Source: Limnephilus marmoratus (Eukaryota > Arthropoda > Insecta > Trichoptera > Limnephilidae). Taken from it: 64,000 nucleotides of DNA. The stretch covers positions 20,167,450 through 20,231,449 of the forward strand of contig OU862927.1 in assembly GCA_917880885.1 (NCBI GenBank). The letters run 5' to 3'. Positions within the stretch are counted from its first letter, which is position 1. Each line of letters opens with the position of its first letter. The translations under genes and the position numbers were made by a program. The notes under the pieces are model-generated. The model saw nothing but the letters and a program-made list of their open reading frames with translations. It was not told the DNA's origin and ran no database searches. Positions 11,886-21,989 of this stretch are shown here, piece after piece.

Positions 11886-12115
11886 ATATGATTTTAGATT
11901 TTCACGGCCAAAAATATTATGGTTATTTCCTTTTGGGGTGTTATGCCGTGTTGCGCTACTTCCTCCTTTAGCCAACGTTTCGGACAGCGTTACAGTGTCC
12001 ATCATCAGGGCAGATGTGTGTGACCTGATGATGGACACTGTAACGCTGTCCGAAACGTTGGCTAAAGGAGGAAGTAGCGCAACACGGCATAACACCCCAA
12101 AAGGAAATAACCATA
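11886..12115. mobile_element. Palindromic insertion with hammerhead boxes, 14-bp duplication
   Basis: Arms 11919-12009 and 12024-12114 are perfect 91-bp inverted repeats around a 14-nt loop. The 14-mer CAATTAAATTTCAG occurs on both sides (11872-11885, 12116-12129), a target duplication typical of retrotransposition. Each arm carries CTGATGA, a 5-bp stem (GGACA/TGTCC) and GAAAC, the hammerhead ribozyme core order seen in Penelope-like element ends. It probably derives from inverted ends of such an element. It is inserted in the Harbinger relic. Confidence 0.65.
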
Positions 12116-12328
12116 CAATTAAATTTCAGTTTAACAAAAAGGCGTAATATTATGTATATATGTTTAAATTGTAATTGAAAATTAACATCCTGTTGACAAA
12201 CTGCTTAATTGCGGTTTAACGGGATTGTAACTTGAAAAACAATAAAAAAGGAAAGTATTTTAAATTGAATTATTATTTTTGTGTATAAAAGTACAAATAT
12301 TACTCAATATGGAAGTAGTATTTGTATT

Positions 12329-12575
12329 TTAGTTTTTCCTCCTCATCAGTTCCACCCCGAGGAGGTGCTCCTTGTGTTCTTCCTGGCGTTCGGCCTTGAG
12401 GTTTTCGGCCCTGAGCAGATGTTCTTTCTCGTTTTCCTGGAGTTTAGTCTTGATGCCTTCCACCTTGAGGAGGTGCTCCTCCTGCACATTTTGGAGATTT
12501 GAAGCAAAAATTTTCATTTCAAATTCTATCAAAGAGCTCCACTCGGTGGTTGCGGTAGTAGATTTTCTTTTCTGC
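12329..12575 (-). pseudogene. Harbinger partner gene, coiled-coil C-terminal part
   Basis: Minus frame reads RKSTTATTEWSSLIEFEMKI, then heptad-like Lys/Glu/Leu repeats (QNVQEEHLLKVEGIKTKLQE, NEKEHLLRAENLKAERQEEH) and VELMRRKN. This is the coiled-coil tail usual after a Myb/SANT-like domain in the second Harbinger protein, which helps bring transposase to the ends and the nucleus. The N-terminal domain is at 14560-14690. Frames on the + strand here are shadows. Confidence 0.6.
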
Positions 12576-12852
12576 TGAAAAAGAAGAATATAATATTATA
12601 AAAAGTTGTTAACTTGCTTCATTCCACACCCATGTATTTCACAATATAACTGGAAATAACTTATATACATGTTTGCAAAATAAACCTTTTCGTCATGAAA
12701 ATTCTATATTCTCTTCCTTAATGTCAACTGATCAATTTGAAAAGTTTTGATGTAGGAGTATCTAAGTTTTTGTGTTTTGATAACTAACCACCACCACATT
12801 TCCGGGGTAGAGAGGTAGGCAGAGAGGATGGACCACCAAACAACTCAGTCTT

Positions 12853-13112
12853 ATTCATTTAAAATAATGTATATTATATTAGCAGCACAGATGTGTAAGA
12901 CTGGTATAAGACCACCATTCAGAATTGAAACGTTGCTTGAAATGGCGTTAGCCGTGTTTGGTGGCCAGATCTGAATAGCCAGGTACTCCCCCATCTCTCC
13001 CTCTCCACTACCTTCAGCCTCACAACATACCCTAATTGAGGATGCCATAGTCTCACTGGCTCCAGACGGGAGCAGCTGGGACTCTTGTGGGGTACCTACT
13101 CATATAAAAAAA
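12853..13112 (+). mobile_element. SINE family A, copy 2 (5' truncated)
   Basis: Body only, from ATTCATTTAAAATAATG to an A-rich tail; the tRNA-like head is absent. Same orientation as copy 1. Confidence 0.8.
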
Positions 13113-13329
13113 TACATTCCTTGCCTCATTCACATTCATACATCGTCTCGTAAATACTCTTATATTATTCTGACTCTTGACATGGTCCGACTCACAATGT
13201 ATTGCCAATTTCTACCATTCACATTTGCAATATATATTCTCCTAACACTCCTTTCTTCGTTCATTCGCTCTACCCGCCCATGCGTCCCTTTCTGTATTTT
13301 TTTTTATTTTTTCTTTATTCATTGCTTTG

Positions 13330-13420
13330 AATGGTTACATCATTTGTGGATTTTTCGAGCACCATGCTATGCTCAAGCCCGTGTTATGGTGGTCGGGTGG
13401 ATAAATATATTATAAATAAT
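13330..13420. repeat. Fragment of a LINE 3' UTR hairpin
   Basis: GAGCACCATGCTATGCTCAAGCCCGTGTTATGG resembles 39519-39556 (CTACCACACTAGGCTAAGCC...), the 3' end of the LINE at 39450-40690. Confidence 0.4.
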
Positions 13421-13448
13421 GCAGGTTATTTTGTTACACCATACTTTC

Positions 13449-14127
13449 AGGTAGGATATTATCAGTATCACCTTGGTGTTGGTGATACATCCACTCAGAA
13501 TCCAAATACTATTTGAAATCAGTGGCTAGTAGTAAAACAATTCCCCTCAGGGCCTATATCATCTTTGGGGATGCTGTGTGGAGGGTTTTTTTTAAGAAAG
13601 GTAGGAGAGGAGAATACGAGGAAGGAAAAGGGTTTAAGGGGTGGGTAGGAATCTGGTAGGGTTCGGTGTGTCTTGGTCATCCACCTCCAAGAACTAGACA
13701 AACCTCACACCCATGAACCCGGGTACCCCTGCTAAATCACCAAACGAAGCGAACTACTTGGGGTGACTTACGGCAGAGGTGTTGGTTATCCAATAAAGGT
13801 TGCCGGGGCGGCGGTACCCACTCTCGCCTCCCAAATTGAATATATATATATATATATTTTCAGTTACAACGTTATCAATAATGTCACATTTTTCACTCTT
13901 ACCACTCTAGCTTACGAAAAGTCTAGAACTGTCCCTGCTTGAAATGCTTTAGCCTTATTTGGTGATCATTTCTGAATAGTCAGGTACTTCCGTACCTTCC
14001 TCTGCCTTAACTCCTTCACCTATCCACCCCGTTTACCCTCACAACATATCCCATAGAAGATGCATTCTCACTGACTTCGGTTAGCAGGGAGAGGTTGGAA
14101 CTCTTGTGGGATATTCACATTAATTCA
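13449..14127 (+). mobile_element. SINE family A, copy 3 (old, interrupted)
   Basis: 13449-13513 and 13921-14127 match consecutive parts of the SINE body with heavy divergence (GATATTATCAGTATCACC; TTGAAATGCTTTAGCC; GTCAGGTACTTCC; CTCACTGACTTCGG). The family C element at 13537-13838 lies between them. Confidence 0.5.
13537..13838 (-). mobile_element. SINE-like family C, copy 3
   Basis: Minus strand from AATTTGGGAGGCGAG to the LINE-like tail (CCCCTCAGGGCC... on +). It sits inside an older family A SINE. Confidence 0.8.
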
Positions 14128-14403
14128 CACGGCAGAAATGAAAGATATGAGTTCAAATCAATTTTAAGTTAAGTAAGTAACTAACCAACTGACATAATAT
14201 CAGAGAATGAATCGCCAAACGTGCATACATCTTCTTTTACATGCCCTACTGTGATTCTAACTCTTGGCGTGGTCCAACTAATGAAGCCAGTCTTCCTCGG
14301 ACGACCCCCGGGTTCTTCTACCATTCACATTCGTGCCATATATTTTCCTTGCATCCTTTCTTCGTTCATCCTCATATAGTCAATTGATATGGCAAACATA
14401 ACA

Positions 14404-14492
14404 AGTTAGTATTTCATATTACAATTAATTGATATGCATACTTAATAAAGTTAGTATTTCATATTACAATTAATTGATATGCATACTTAATA
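14404..14492. repeat. Tandem duplication, ~45-bp unit x2
   Basis: GTTAGTATTTCATATTACAA...GATATGCATACTTAATA occurs twice head to tail, with a third partial unit just before. Confidence 0.85.
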
Positions 14493-14559
14493 ATAGTTAC
14501 CTCTGAAGACTGTTGATTCTACTCCGGTCGACTGGGTGAACAACGGTCCCATTATATTT

Positions 14560-14690
14560 AAGTCAGCTCATCCAATTCCAATTGACCGCATTGGACGCTT
14601 TATTCTCCAAAGTGAGCGAATACTTTCATGAGACCAGCTCCACCAGCAATTTCACCCCCTCTTCCGCGAAATTTAGTGTTCTAGTATTTT
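14560..14690 (-). pseudogene. Harbinger partner gene, Myb/SANT-like N-terminal part, broken
   Basis: Minus frame reads TLNFAEEGVKLLVELVS, stop, KYSLTLENKASNAVNW, stop. This is the start of the Myb/SANT-like domain (F-x-x-E-E-x-x-L-L-V-E-L-V). Two in-frame stops mark it dead. It lies between two SINE copies and the right terminus, in the orientation expected to join the coiled-coil part. Confidence 0.6.
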
Positions 14691-15094
14691 TGATTTCTGA
14701 AATGATTCACGTAAAGCAAGGTTAACAAAGAACTTCATACTCGTTATCCAACTAGTCAATTCTAATGATTAATCTAAATCGAAGTAAAAATAAAATAAAA
14801 ACTATAATGAACAATAATAAATCGAGCTTTTAAATACACAATTGTGCGTAAAAAATGTGTAAAACTTACCAGAAAATAATACAAAATATCGATGTTTGAC
14901 ATTTGACGTTTGGTTTCCATAGAGTCCATAGATACTTACATAAATAGATTGGTTCTGCATAGAAATTATCATAGACTAAGCGTTTAAAATTGGTCAACTC
15001 TAGGATTACGACTGATATACGGATTACGTGCTAAGCCACGCTGAGCTCCACATTCCGCCAAAGCCGAGCTTAAGCTCAACTGATATACTGGCCC

Positions 15095-17091
15095 ATAGTC
15101 TCGGTCATACAACGATCTTGTCAAAATACACAGTTCCATAGATATTTTTGCAAATAATATAACATATTTCAAAAAATATCTCCACAATTTGTGCACTTAA
15201 AAAAAAAAAAGTTTTATTCGATACTTTTCAGTAAATACTTTATAAATATTGTATACTTGTTATTATTATGTATTTCAATTTTGTATTTAAGTTTTCAAGT
15301 TATGTATAAATAATACTTGCGTTGTTTTTCAAGACTTTGCTTCTGTGAAAATGCATATGTGATTAATGCAGACACATTAATCTAGGGATACTTATATTTG
15401 TATTTTAATTTATTATATACTACCCACAAAAATGTTATATAAATATCCTGTTTATGTCTCAAATAAATAAATAAATATGCATGAAAAATTCACAGTGTTT
15501 CTTTAAATGCTGTTTAAGATAATGCCCGCGAGATTTTTGCTCTATTTTGAACGAGTTGTGTTTTATTAAACATTTTCGCAATTTTCGCATCGATTTTGGC
15601 GCTGTAAATGTTATCGCTCTACTCTAACATTCGTAATTTCGTATCTCTCCATCTTCTTCTTTTCGGGCCCGGTTGCAGAGCCTTAAGATGAAGCCATGCG
15701 AAATCATACAATATCATGTGTTTTGTTTTGAAAAGTATTATAGATGCTTCAATTAAATACTGTAAGTAGAACACATCTTGGCCTTAAAAATTATCGATAA
15801 TTTTTTTTTTAAGTCAAAAAAAAAAGTAATAGGTCTGTAAAAAAACACTATCAAGTGCAAATTCTCCTACTTATAAACCCTTTTTCGGGTATGGTTATAT
15901 TGTATAATGTGGCAAATTCAGTTTTTTTTAAATAATAATTGCAAAAAATATATATTTATGCCTGAACTTCACAAAACAAATAAAATATGCAATTTCGCGT
16001 TGTTATTTTTGACATCAATCAAGACAGCCTGCACTCGACGAATTTGGATTTTTAAAGTGAATCTTAGGCCATGGACGTAAGAACTTTGCACTTGTTACAC
16101 CCATTTTGTTATCTTATCCATTGTCTGCGGTGGGGAATAGAAGTCCCTGGACTCTGCGTCGCCTGGTTCCGAGAAATAATTTTAAATTTACTTATTACCA
16201 TAAACAATGCGTAAGAGAAGAGTTAATGTTTTTTACAGGCCTTTACGAAATCAACCTGTAAAAAACAACTCTCAAATACCTTTTCCAACCTTTTCAAAAG
16301 CTTGTTCTTAATTATTTTTAAATCCCTCCCATAAAAGGTGTGGATTCCGATTTCGATTTTTCCTGGACTGTTGGATCACCTTAATGAGGCTTCGTTTGTC
16401 TAAGTAGCCTTTACTGAAAAAATGATCGTTCGTATCTTGTTCAATGAATGATTTATTAGATGAATTAGTTAAAAAACTTTACTACAATACCAATATTGAG
16501 GGGAGACTGGTACAAATGAACCCACACCAAATAGTTTAAAAACCTACTTGACTAGTTTAGATGCAATTGTTTTGGGTTGCACCACGCAAGGTGCAGGTTG
16601 GTTCCCCCCGATAGTCAACTTCCGATAAATGGTGTTAGAAGTAGAATACTGCGACTGTCTTGTAGAAATGGAATCTCAGTGAGAAGAAATTGTCGTGTTT
16701 AGCGCTAAACATGAAATTCAACAGGATTTTGATTTAAAAAACAAGCCATGTCAATGTGTCGCTGTTGTTAGAGCGAAGCGTAAACCCTTTGGGCATTAGG
16801 TATGTCATTCTGCGTATAAATTTACGAACTGAGAATTATACGCAGCCTTTGGTGACCAATTGGCAGGTGCAGCTTAGGGGACCATAATGAGCGTATGCAG
16901 GTGTAACTGATAATATTATTGTCTCTCCCCTTTATTGCAAAAACAGTCCGGTGGACACTTAATATAATGCAGGTTATGCTTTCCGTCATGATGATTAAAC
17001 TTAGCATTATTTGTGTGTTTTGTCATATAGCTGTTGAGTTTGATTAATAAACATTAAAACGGTTGTTGAAAAAGATAAATCAAGAAAGTTG
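15095..17091. other. AT-rich stretch, nothing recognised
   Basis: No exon-like frame and no repeat match. A weakly GC-richer patch at about 15640-15720 shows no recognisable coding. Confidence 0.45.
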
Positions 17092-17099
17092 GTCGAGAT

Positions 17100-17722
17100 C
17101 ATAGACATATGAATATTAGTAGACCAGAACATAAAGGTGAGGGGAGGACAACAACTACAGCGAGGCGCAGAGCGGGAAGATGACTTTAGAGATGTGTGAT
17201 TCGTCGATAACTCAATATGACAGTATATAGGTATCTCGCATTATAATATCACCATTTAGTTCTTAAAAGTAAACTCTGCTTTTGAATGAATAGACCTTTT
17301 TACATGGGAGCGCGAATTGCTCGCCGCGTATTGAACAAATTTGCGAAGTCTAAATACGGCAAAGTAAAGTTCGTTTATTTTCAGTCTCCAATATTTTGTT
17401 GCCGTATTTAGTTAGGACACTTTTACAAATGTTTCATAATTTACTTACCCCGTAAACATCGACGAGCACACGCCATGTATCTCGAGTGATAGTATATATT
17501 TACAGGTTTTCAAAAAACAAACCATATTTTTTGCGGTGTTATTTCGTAAAATGCACCGATGAGCGCTCGATGTTGGCTCGCAGAAGAATGATGACTTCAC
17601 ATTTTTTAGATTCACGCGAAGCCATACTCAATCCCAGCCGGTTCCAAGGAACCGGTATGGGGAAGGGGAAATAATACGCTTTTATCACCTAGGGCATGTC
17701 TACTAATATTCATATGTCTATG
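17100..17722. mobile_element. Nonautonomous DNA transposon, family E, copy 1 (perfect ends)
   Basis: The outer 20 bp CATAGACATATGAATATTAG and the inverted right end are identical (25-bp match), flanked by GTCGAGAT on both sides (17092-17099, 17723-17730). An 8-bp duplication fits hAT or P; CA-ended, CATAGACAT-type termini lean to P. No transposase frame. Related copies: 20090-20732, 28203-28840. Confidence 0.88.
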
Positions 17723-17730
17723 GTCGAGAT

Positions 17731-18827
17731 ACATACATCTTCCTTCGGGCATAGTTAAAGGCAGGCCGTTAAAAGCTCCGTTGTAATCTCCCATTCTTTC
17801 TCTTGTGAGCTTTCAGCGGGTGAACCATTTACACGGTGTCCGAAAACTCGTAGTATAAGCCTGAAATTGTAGAAACTGCATCACATTATCTGCATACATT
17901 TTGTGTTATAACTTTTCTGATATGAGCTTTCTTTTTCAAATAAATGGAGACCAAAATTGGAAATTTGAGCTCAAATTTGAAAAAAGTCGGTCTGGGGGTT
18001 AATTTCAGCTGTTTAATGTATTTTAAATTGTCGAAATCTCGATCCGGCTCCAAAATTTTTTTTTAACCCTTAAAGTGCCGAAACAAAAACTTTAAAAAGA
18101 AACAATCGATTAGCTTAGTTTAAAAAATATATTTTACGGGTTCTCTATGAGATGTAGATTTACCAATTTACCGATTGTAATAATAACAAGATTTTGAAAT
18201 AAAAACACTCGCTGGACTACTTAAATTGTAAATCAGCAGTTAAAAACCCGCTCCGCAGGTTTTTGCTGCTAGGCCCTGCATCTGGCTTCGCCCAGTTTGA
18301 GTGTTGGTGACCATTTTATAAATCCGATAAGAACTGCTTCCAAAAATAGTCAGTTCCTCGGATCCACTGGGATCCAGTGACAGTTAGGCACCGGGACAAA
18401 GTAACAGCAACAGGCAATGACGTCATATATAATATATAGACGCTTGGTATTATTATTCACAACTGCCAGTTACAATAATAATCATATTATCGTCAATCTC
18501 TCCATATCCAGAGAGATTAACGAAATTACAAATCCAATAGTACATATTTACACCTGTCAGGCGATGCTCCTCACGCTAGCTGTTAATGTAAGTTTCGCCA
18601 TCTTTTGGCATTGCTTTAATTTGGTTCTATTACAAAAGTAGATTTGCAAACAAACTCCACGTACGGAAAGTGTTTTGCGTAAGCCACGGCGTCAGAGTTG
18701 TATTAGCCGGATTCTTAAATTTCAACTTTACAGTCGCTAGGCTATTAATTCCGTTTGATGATGATGATTTGTTAAAAAAGTGCAATAGTTTTGTCCGCAT
18801 TTTAAGCATGTTCTTTTGTTGTTGCAG
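17731..18827. other. schlank: Intron sequence upstream of the first visible exon
   Basis: It ends with the polypyrimidine tract and AG of the 18828 acceptor. A hairpin lies at about 18234-18271 (AGCAG..AAAAACC / GGTTTTT.CTGCT). No coding exon seen. Confidence 0.5.
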
Positions 18828-19049
18828 GTGGTTGCCCTCAGCAAGCAACTGGACATGACAGAGCGCCAGGTGGAGCGGTGGTGGCGCATGCGGCGCAGCC
18901 AGGACAAGCCCTCCACGCTGGTGAAGTTCTGCGAGAACGCCTGGAGATGCCTCTACTACCTGTGCAGCTTCTGTTACGGGCTCGTCATCCTGTGGGATAA
19001 GGTCTGGCTGTGGGACATCGACTACTGCTATCTCGGCTACCCTCACCAG
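18828..19049 (+). CDS. schlank: Ceramide synthase, first visible coding exon (homeobox-like end and first membrane segment)
   Basis: Ceramide synthases sit in the ER membrane and N-acylate sphingoid bases with fatty acyl-CoA. This exon (74 codons, phase 0 at both ends) opens after a pyrimidine-rich tract and AG at 18826-18827 and ends at a GTAGGT donor. It starts VVALSKQLDMTERQVERWW, the third-helix part of the homeobox-like domain of insect and vertebrate CerS, then RMRRSQDKPSTLVKFCENAWR and a hydrophobic segment (CLYYLCSFCYGLVIL). It ends WDIDYCYLGYPHQ, the loop that precedes the TLC core. GC-rich codon use stands out against the AT-rich intron. The start codon and first 80-100 residues are not in this window; I found no matching exon in 1-18827. 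Family assignment is firm; the Drosophila symbol is given by orthology only. Confidence 0.95.
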
Positions 19050-19632
19050 GTAGGTGTCTTTCATTTAATTTAATATTACCAGTTATTACAGTCACAATGG
19101 ACAATGTCTCTATTGTTAGTTTAGATTAAACTTAACACGGCTCGTAAGGGTTGTCTTTCTTTATTTTCGGCGACCTGGACATTATTTCTCAAAATATGGC
19201 GGCACTAGCGTGTAGCTCAGACTTTCCCCTAAAAAACGAGTGGTGATCCGGCTTGGTAGCTGCTTCAGTGTGATCCTTGCGTCCGTTTGCGATCGACGCT
19301 CCGTTGTCGAATCCCGCCGACTACGAAATGCGCTTAATTATTCGCTGTATCAACTAAGAGGGAGTCCGCCCTGTTGAATTTTGATCCCAGACGTCAATAA
19401 GTTTACCACACAAATGATTTTGAGGGAAAAATAGCGTATGCAAATTGCGTGCTCGTTGGTTTCCCAAAAAACTGAAGAGCAAAATCGTATGGAAAGCGCT
19501 CAGATCTCCTTTTTTCGATTCCTCCAACCAAGGTAAAGTTTTTTGGGTAGCACCTAACCCAGGAATCAAAAATGCAATCAATAACATGAATTCCATCTTT
19601 TTATTCACCTGAAGTAACCTTTGGCCGGAAAA

Positions 19633-19770
19633 CCTTCGGAGACCAACTACGACGCGGAGGGAGAGGTGATAGCATATTTGGCGGCGGAGTTCTGCGATAA
19701 GGGAGTCAAGGACCTAATGCCACGGCTCACCAGTTGCATCGATCATAACGGGGACTATGTCGAAAAATAA
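19633..19770 (+). pseudogene. Mariner transposase C-terminal fragment
   Basis: An open frame gives PSETNYDAEGEVIAYLAAEF, CDKGVKDLMPRLTSCIDHNG and DYVEK, stop. The ending (G-I/V-K-x-L-x-x-R-x-x-x-C-I-x-x-x-G-D-Y-V-E) is the characteristic C-terminus of mariner transposases. The catalytic part is missing upstream, so this is a fossil end of an element. Confidence 0.75.
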
Positions 19771-20089
19771 TTGGGATATTTACCTAAAATGTCATATTTT
19801 TTTGTAAATATAAATTTTCATTGATTTTTAAAATTAAAACGGTCTTTAATTCGTGGAAAACCCTTGTAATTATAAGTTAAGTTTAATCGACCATTTCACA
19901 CATTTCTTCAGACTGTTTAGTTGGTGGATGGTTTGAAAACTCGGCTATCATTTCTATCTTCCCAATGGTCACCGTCACAGATTGTATAGACTCTTCTATA
20001 TCTTCCAGCCTGCAGGACTAACTGTCGAAAATACTTGTCGATTCGTTTCCACTAAACTGTTTGGATTGCAAATCTTTCACTATCACGAC

Positions 20090-20732
20090 CACGGACATAT
20101 TAATATATCTGGACCTGCCCTAAGTGATAAAAACGTAATATTTCCCCCTCCCCATGGAACCGGCTTTAGCTCCGCCTTGGCGCCAGCTCGCTCCATGGGG
20201 AGGGGAGAGATCCACGCTTGAATCTAAAATATGTGACGTCATCATTCTTGTAGTGACCAGCGCGAAACTAACGTCCATACGTTTTACGAAATAATACGCC
20301 AAAAAACGGCAGCTTGCGCTATACATTATAGGTACATATTATATAGACATAGCGAATGTGGGCGGTTCTCCAGTGTCCTCGTCGCTGGTCACAGGGGTAA
20401 GTAAATTATGAAACATTTGTAAAAGTGTCTTAACTAAACACGGCAACAAAATATTGCTATGTGAATTGGGGCGAATGTTTTTGGGGCAAGCATTTGGCCT
20501 TAGCAAATATGTTATTAACGTGGCAAGCAATTCGCGCTCCCATGTAAAAAGGTCTATTCATTCAAAGCAGATTTTGCTTTTAAGAACTAAATGGTGATAT
20601 TATAATGCGAGATGCCTATATACTGTCAGATTGATTTTTCAACGAATCACAGTATCTTTCCTCTCTTGGCCCCCCATAGTTTGGTTTTACCCCTCACCTG
20701 TATCTTCTGGTCTATTCATTCTGATGTCTATG
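20090..20732. mobile_element. Nonautonomous DNA transposon, family E, copy 2
   Basis: Same body as 17100-17722 but inverted relative to it. Ends CACGGACATATT and GATGTCTATG, with ATCACGAC on both sides (20082-20089, 20733-20740). It contains CCATGGAACCGGC / GCTCGCTCCATGG, a GC-rich hairpin near 20153-20200. Confidence 0.88.
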
Positions 20733-20740
20733 ATCACGAC

Positions 20741-20990
20741 GCTTTGTCCTTGAATGGAATTTGATCTCCTTCGCACACGCTTTCCATCTACTCCCGTCGC
20801 TTAGGATTCAGCCCCAATTTATTTCATCCATCCTACTTTGATCTTCCACGTCATCTCTTCTTTTAAATATAGCCATGATCGTAGGGTGTTCTATCATCTG
20901 ACATTCTTTCCACATGACCAGCCCATAGCAATCTAGAGGTTCCACAGAAGCTTACAAAGGTTTCTTCCACAATTAGATTATCGAGTTTGT
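20741..20990 (-). pseudogene. LINE reverse-transcriptase C-terminal scrap
   Basis: Minus frame reads RLLWAGHVERMSDDRTP, the 'R-x-x-W-x-G-H-V-x-R-M' motif after the RT domain in several non-LTR elements, then frameshifted FKRRDDVEDQSRMDEINW-like text. Confidence 0.55.
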
Positions 20991-21576
20991 GATTGATTTT
21001 GAGCCTACATGATTCATTTTATAGTTTTAAGTTCAAACGAACACCTTCAAAGTATTTTGTGTTCAAATGCTGCTAATTTTTAAACGAGTTCAAAAAGGAG
21101 GAGGTTCTCAATTCGACTGTATTTTTTCTTTCTTTCTATGTTTGTTACCTCAGAACTTTCGACTGAGTGAACCGATATTGATGATTCTTTCTTTATTTGA
21201 AAGCTGGTGCTTCCCGTGTGTTCCCATTTCAATTTGGTCCTGTTTTGACATTGACATCCATGAAAAAACCATATAAGTCTTAAATTTGCATTAAGTATGT
21301 GTGCGACAAATGGACGAATAACACGCCAACCGATTTCGATGATTCTTTTTTTATTGGAAAGTAACGGAACTCTTCAATTCTTGGGAGCAAATTAACGATA
21401 CTCGGCCGAATCTTTTATAGGCTATCCGGATCTTTGCGTCACCTACCGTAACGTCGTAATGGTCAAGTAATGTCTGTCTCATATGAGCAGCACATTTAGA
21501 AGGTCTACCCATATTCAGACCAATTAGTTAGTGTACTTCGATTCACTAAAAAACAAAAAATTAACAAAAATTTAAC

Positions 21577-21989
21577 CAAAACAATAAAACGACTTTAAAA
21601 AGAGCACTAAAAAGTAAAAAAAAAATAATTTCGCATTCTTCTACAACTTAATAATCAACTTACTTTTTCTACTCATCAATATGTAGGTACGATTGTTATT
21701 TTTGGAGTCGGTGTCATCCAAGGTACCCGGCCCGGCGTGTTCACTTGACAGCTCCCCTCCCGCCGCGGCCCCGCTCGCCTCGTCAAGTCGCGCGTGCGAC
21801 ACAAGCACATCTCACCTATAACTATGTATGTAGTTACAAACCTACCTTGGCTGACACCGACTCCAAAAATAACAATCGTACCTACGTATTGATGAGTAGA
21901 AAAAGTAAGTTGATTATTAAGTTGTAGACGAATACGAAATTATTTTTTTACTTTTTAATGCATTTTTTGAAGTCGTTCTTTTGTTTTGT
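21577..21989. repeat. Long inverted repeat (foldback), ~145-bp arms, GC-rich centre
   Basis: Arms 21577-21725 and 21843-21989 match closely (CAACTTAATAATCAACTTAC, TGTTATTTTTGGAGTCGGTG). The 117-bp centre is strikingly GC-rich (CCGCCGCGGCCCCGCTCGCC). Upstream, ACCGATTTCGATGATTCTTT-type phrases occur twice (21173, 21331), as in dispersed insect repeats. No target duplication found. Confidence 0.75.

Larger units (their letters stand above)
10196..15094. mobile_element. PIF/Harbinger transposon relic, 4.9 kb
   Basis: The left end GGGCCGGTATATCAGT and the right end ACTGATATACTGGCCC form inverted termini, with ATA on both sides (10193-10195, 15095-15097). A 3-bp duplication fits PIF/Harbinger. 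Inside are a decayed transposase gene on + (10398-11251) and a decayed Myb/SANT-like gene on - (12329-14690), the two-gene layout of autonomous Harbingers. Later SINEs and a palindromic insertion interrupt it. The ends agree only over about 16 bp, so the pairing of these two ends is inferred. Confidence 0.6.

Noticed and set aside
12281..12578. Two hydrophobic frames on the + strand
   Set aside because: They are shadows of the Lys/Glu-rich coiled-coil frame on minus, which fits the Harbinger partner protein.
1..18827. Upstream ceramide synthase exon (start codon, first membrane span)
   Set aside because: I looked for GC-richer exon-like frames leading in phase into VVALSKQ with a GT donor and found none; the 5' exons are most likely outside the window.
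19354..19608. 84-codon minus frame with a signal-peptide-like start (MNKKMEFMLLIAFLIPGLGA)
   Set aside because: No homologue recognised, no splice or promoter context, inside an intron next to mariner debris; probably chance.
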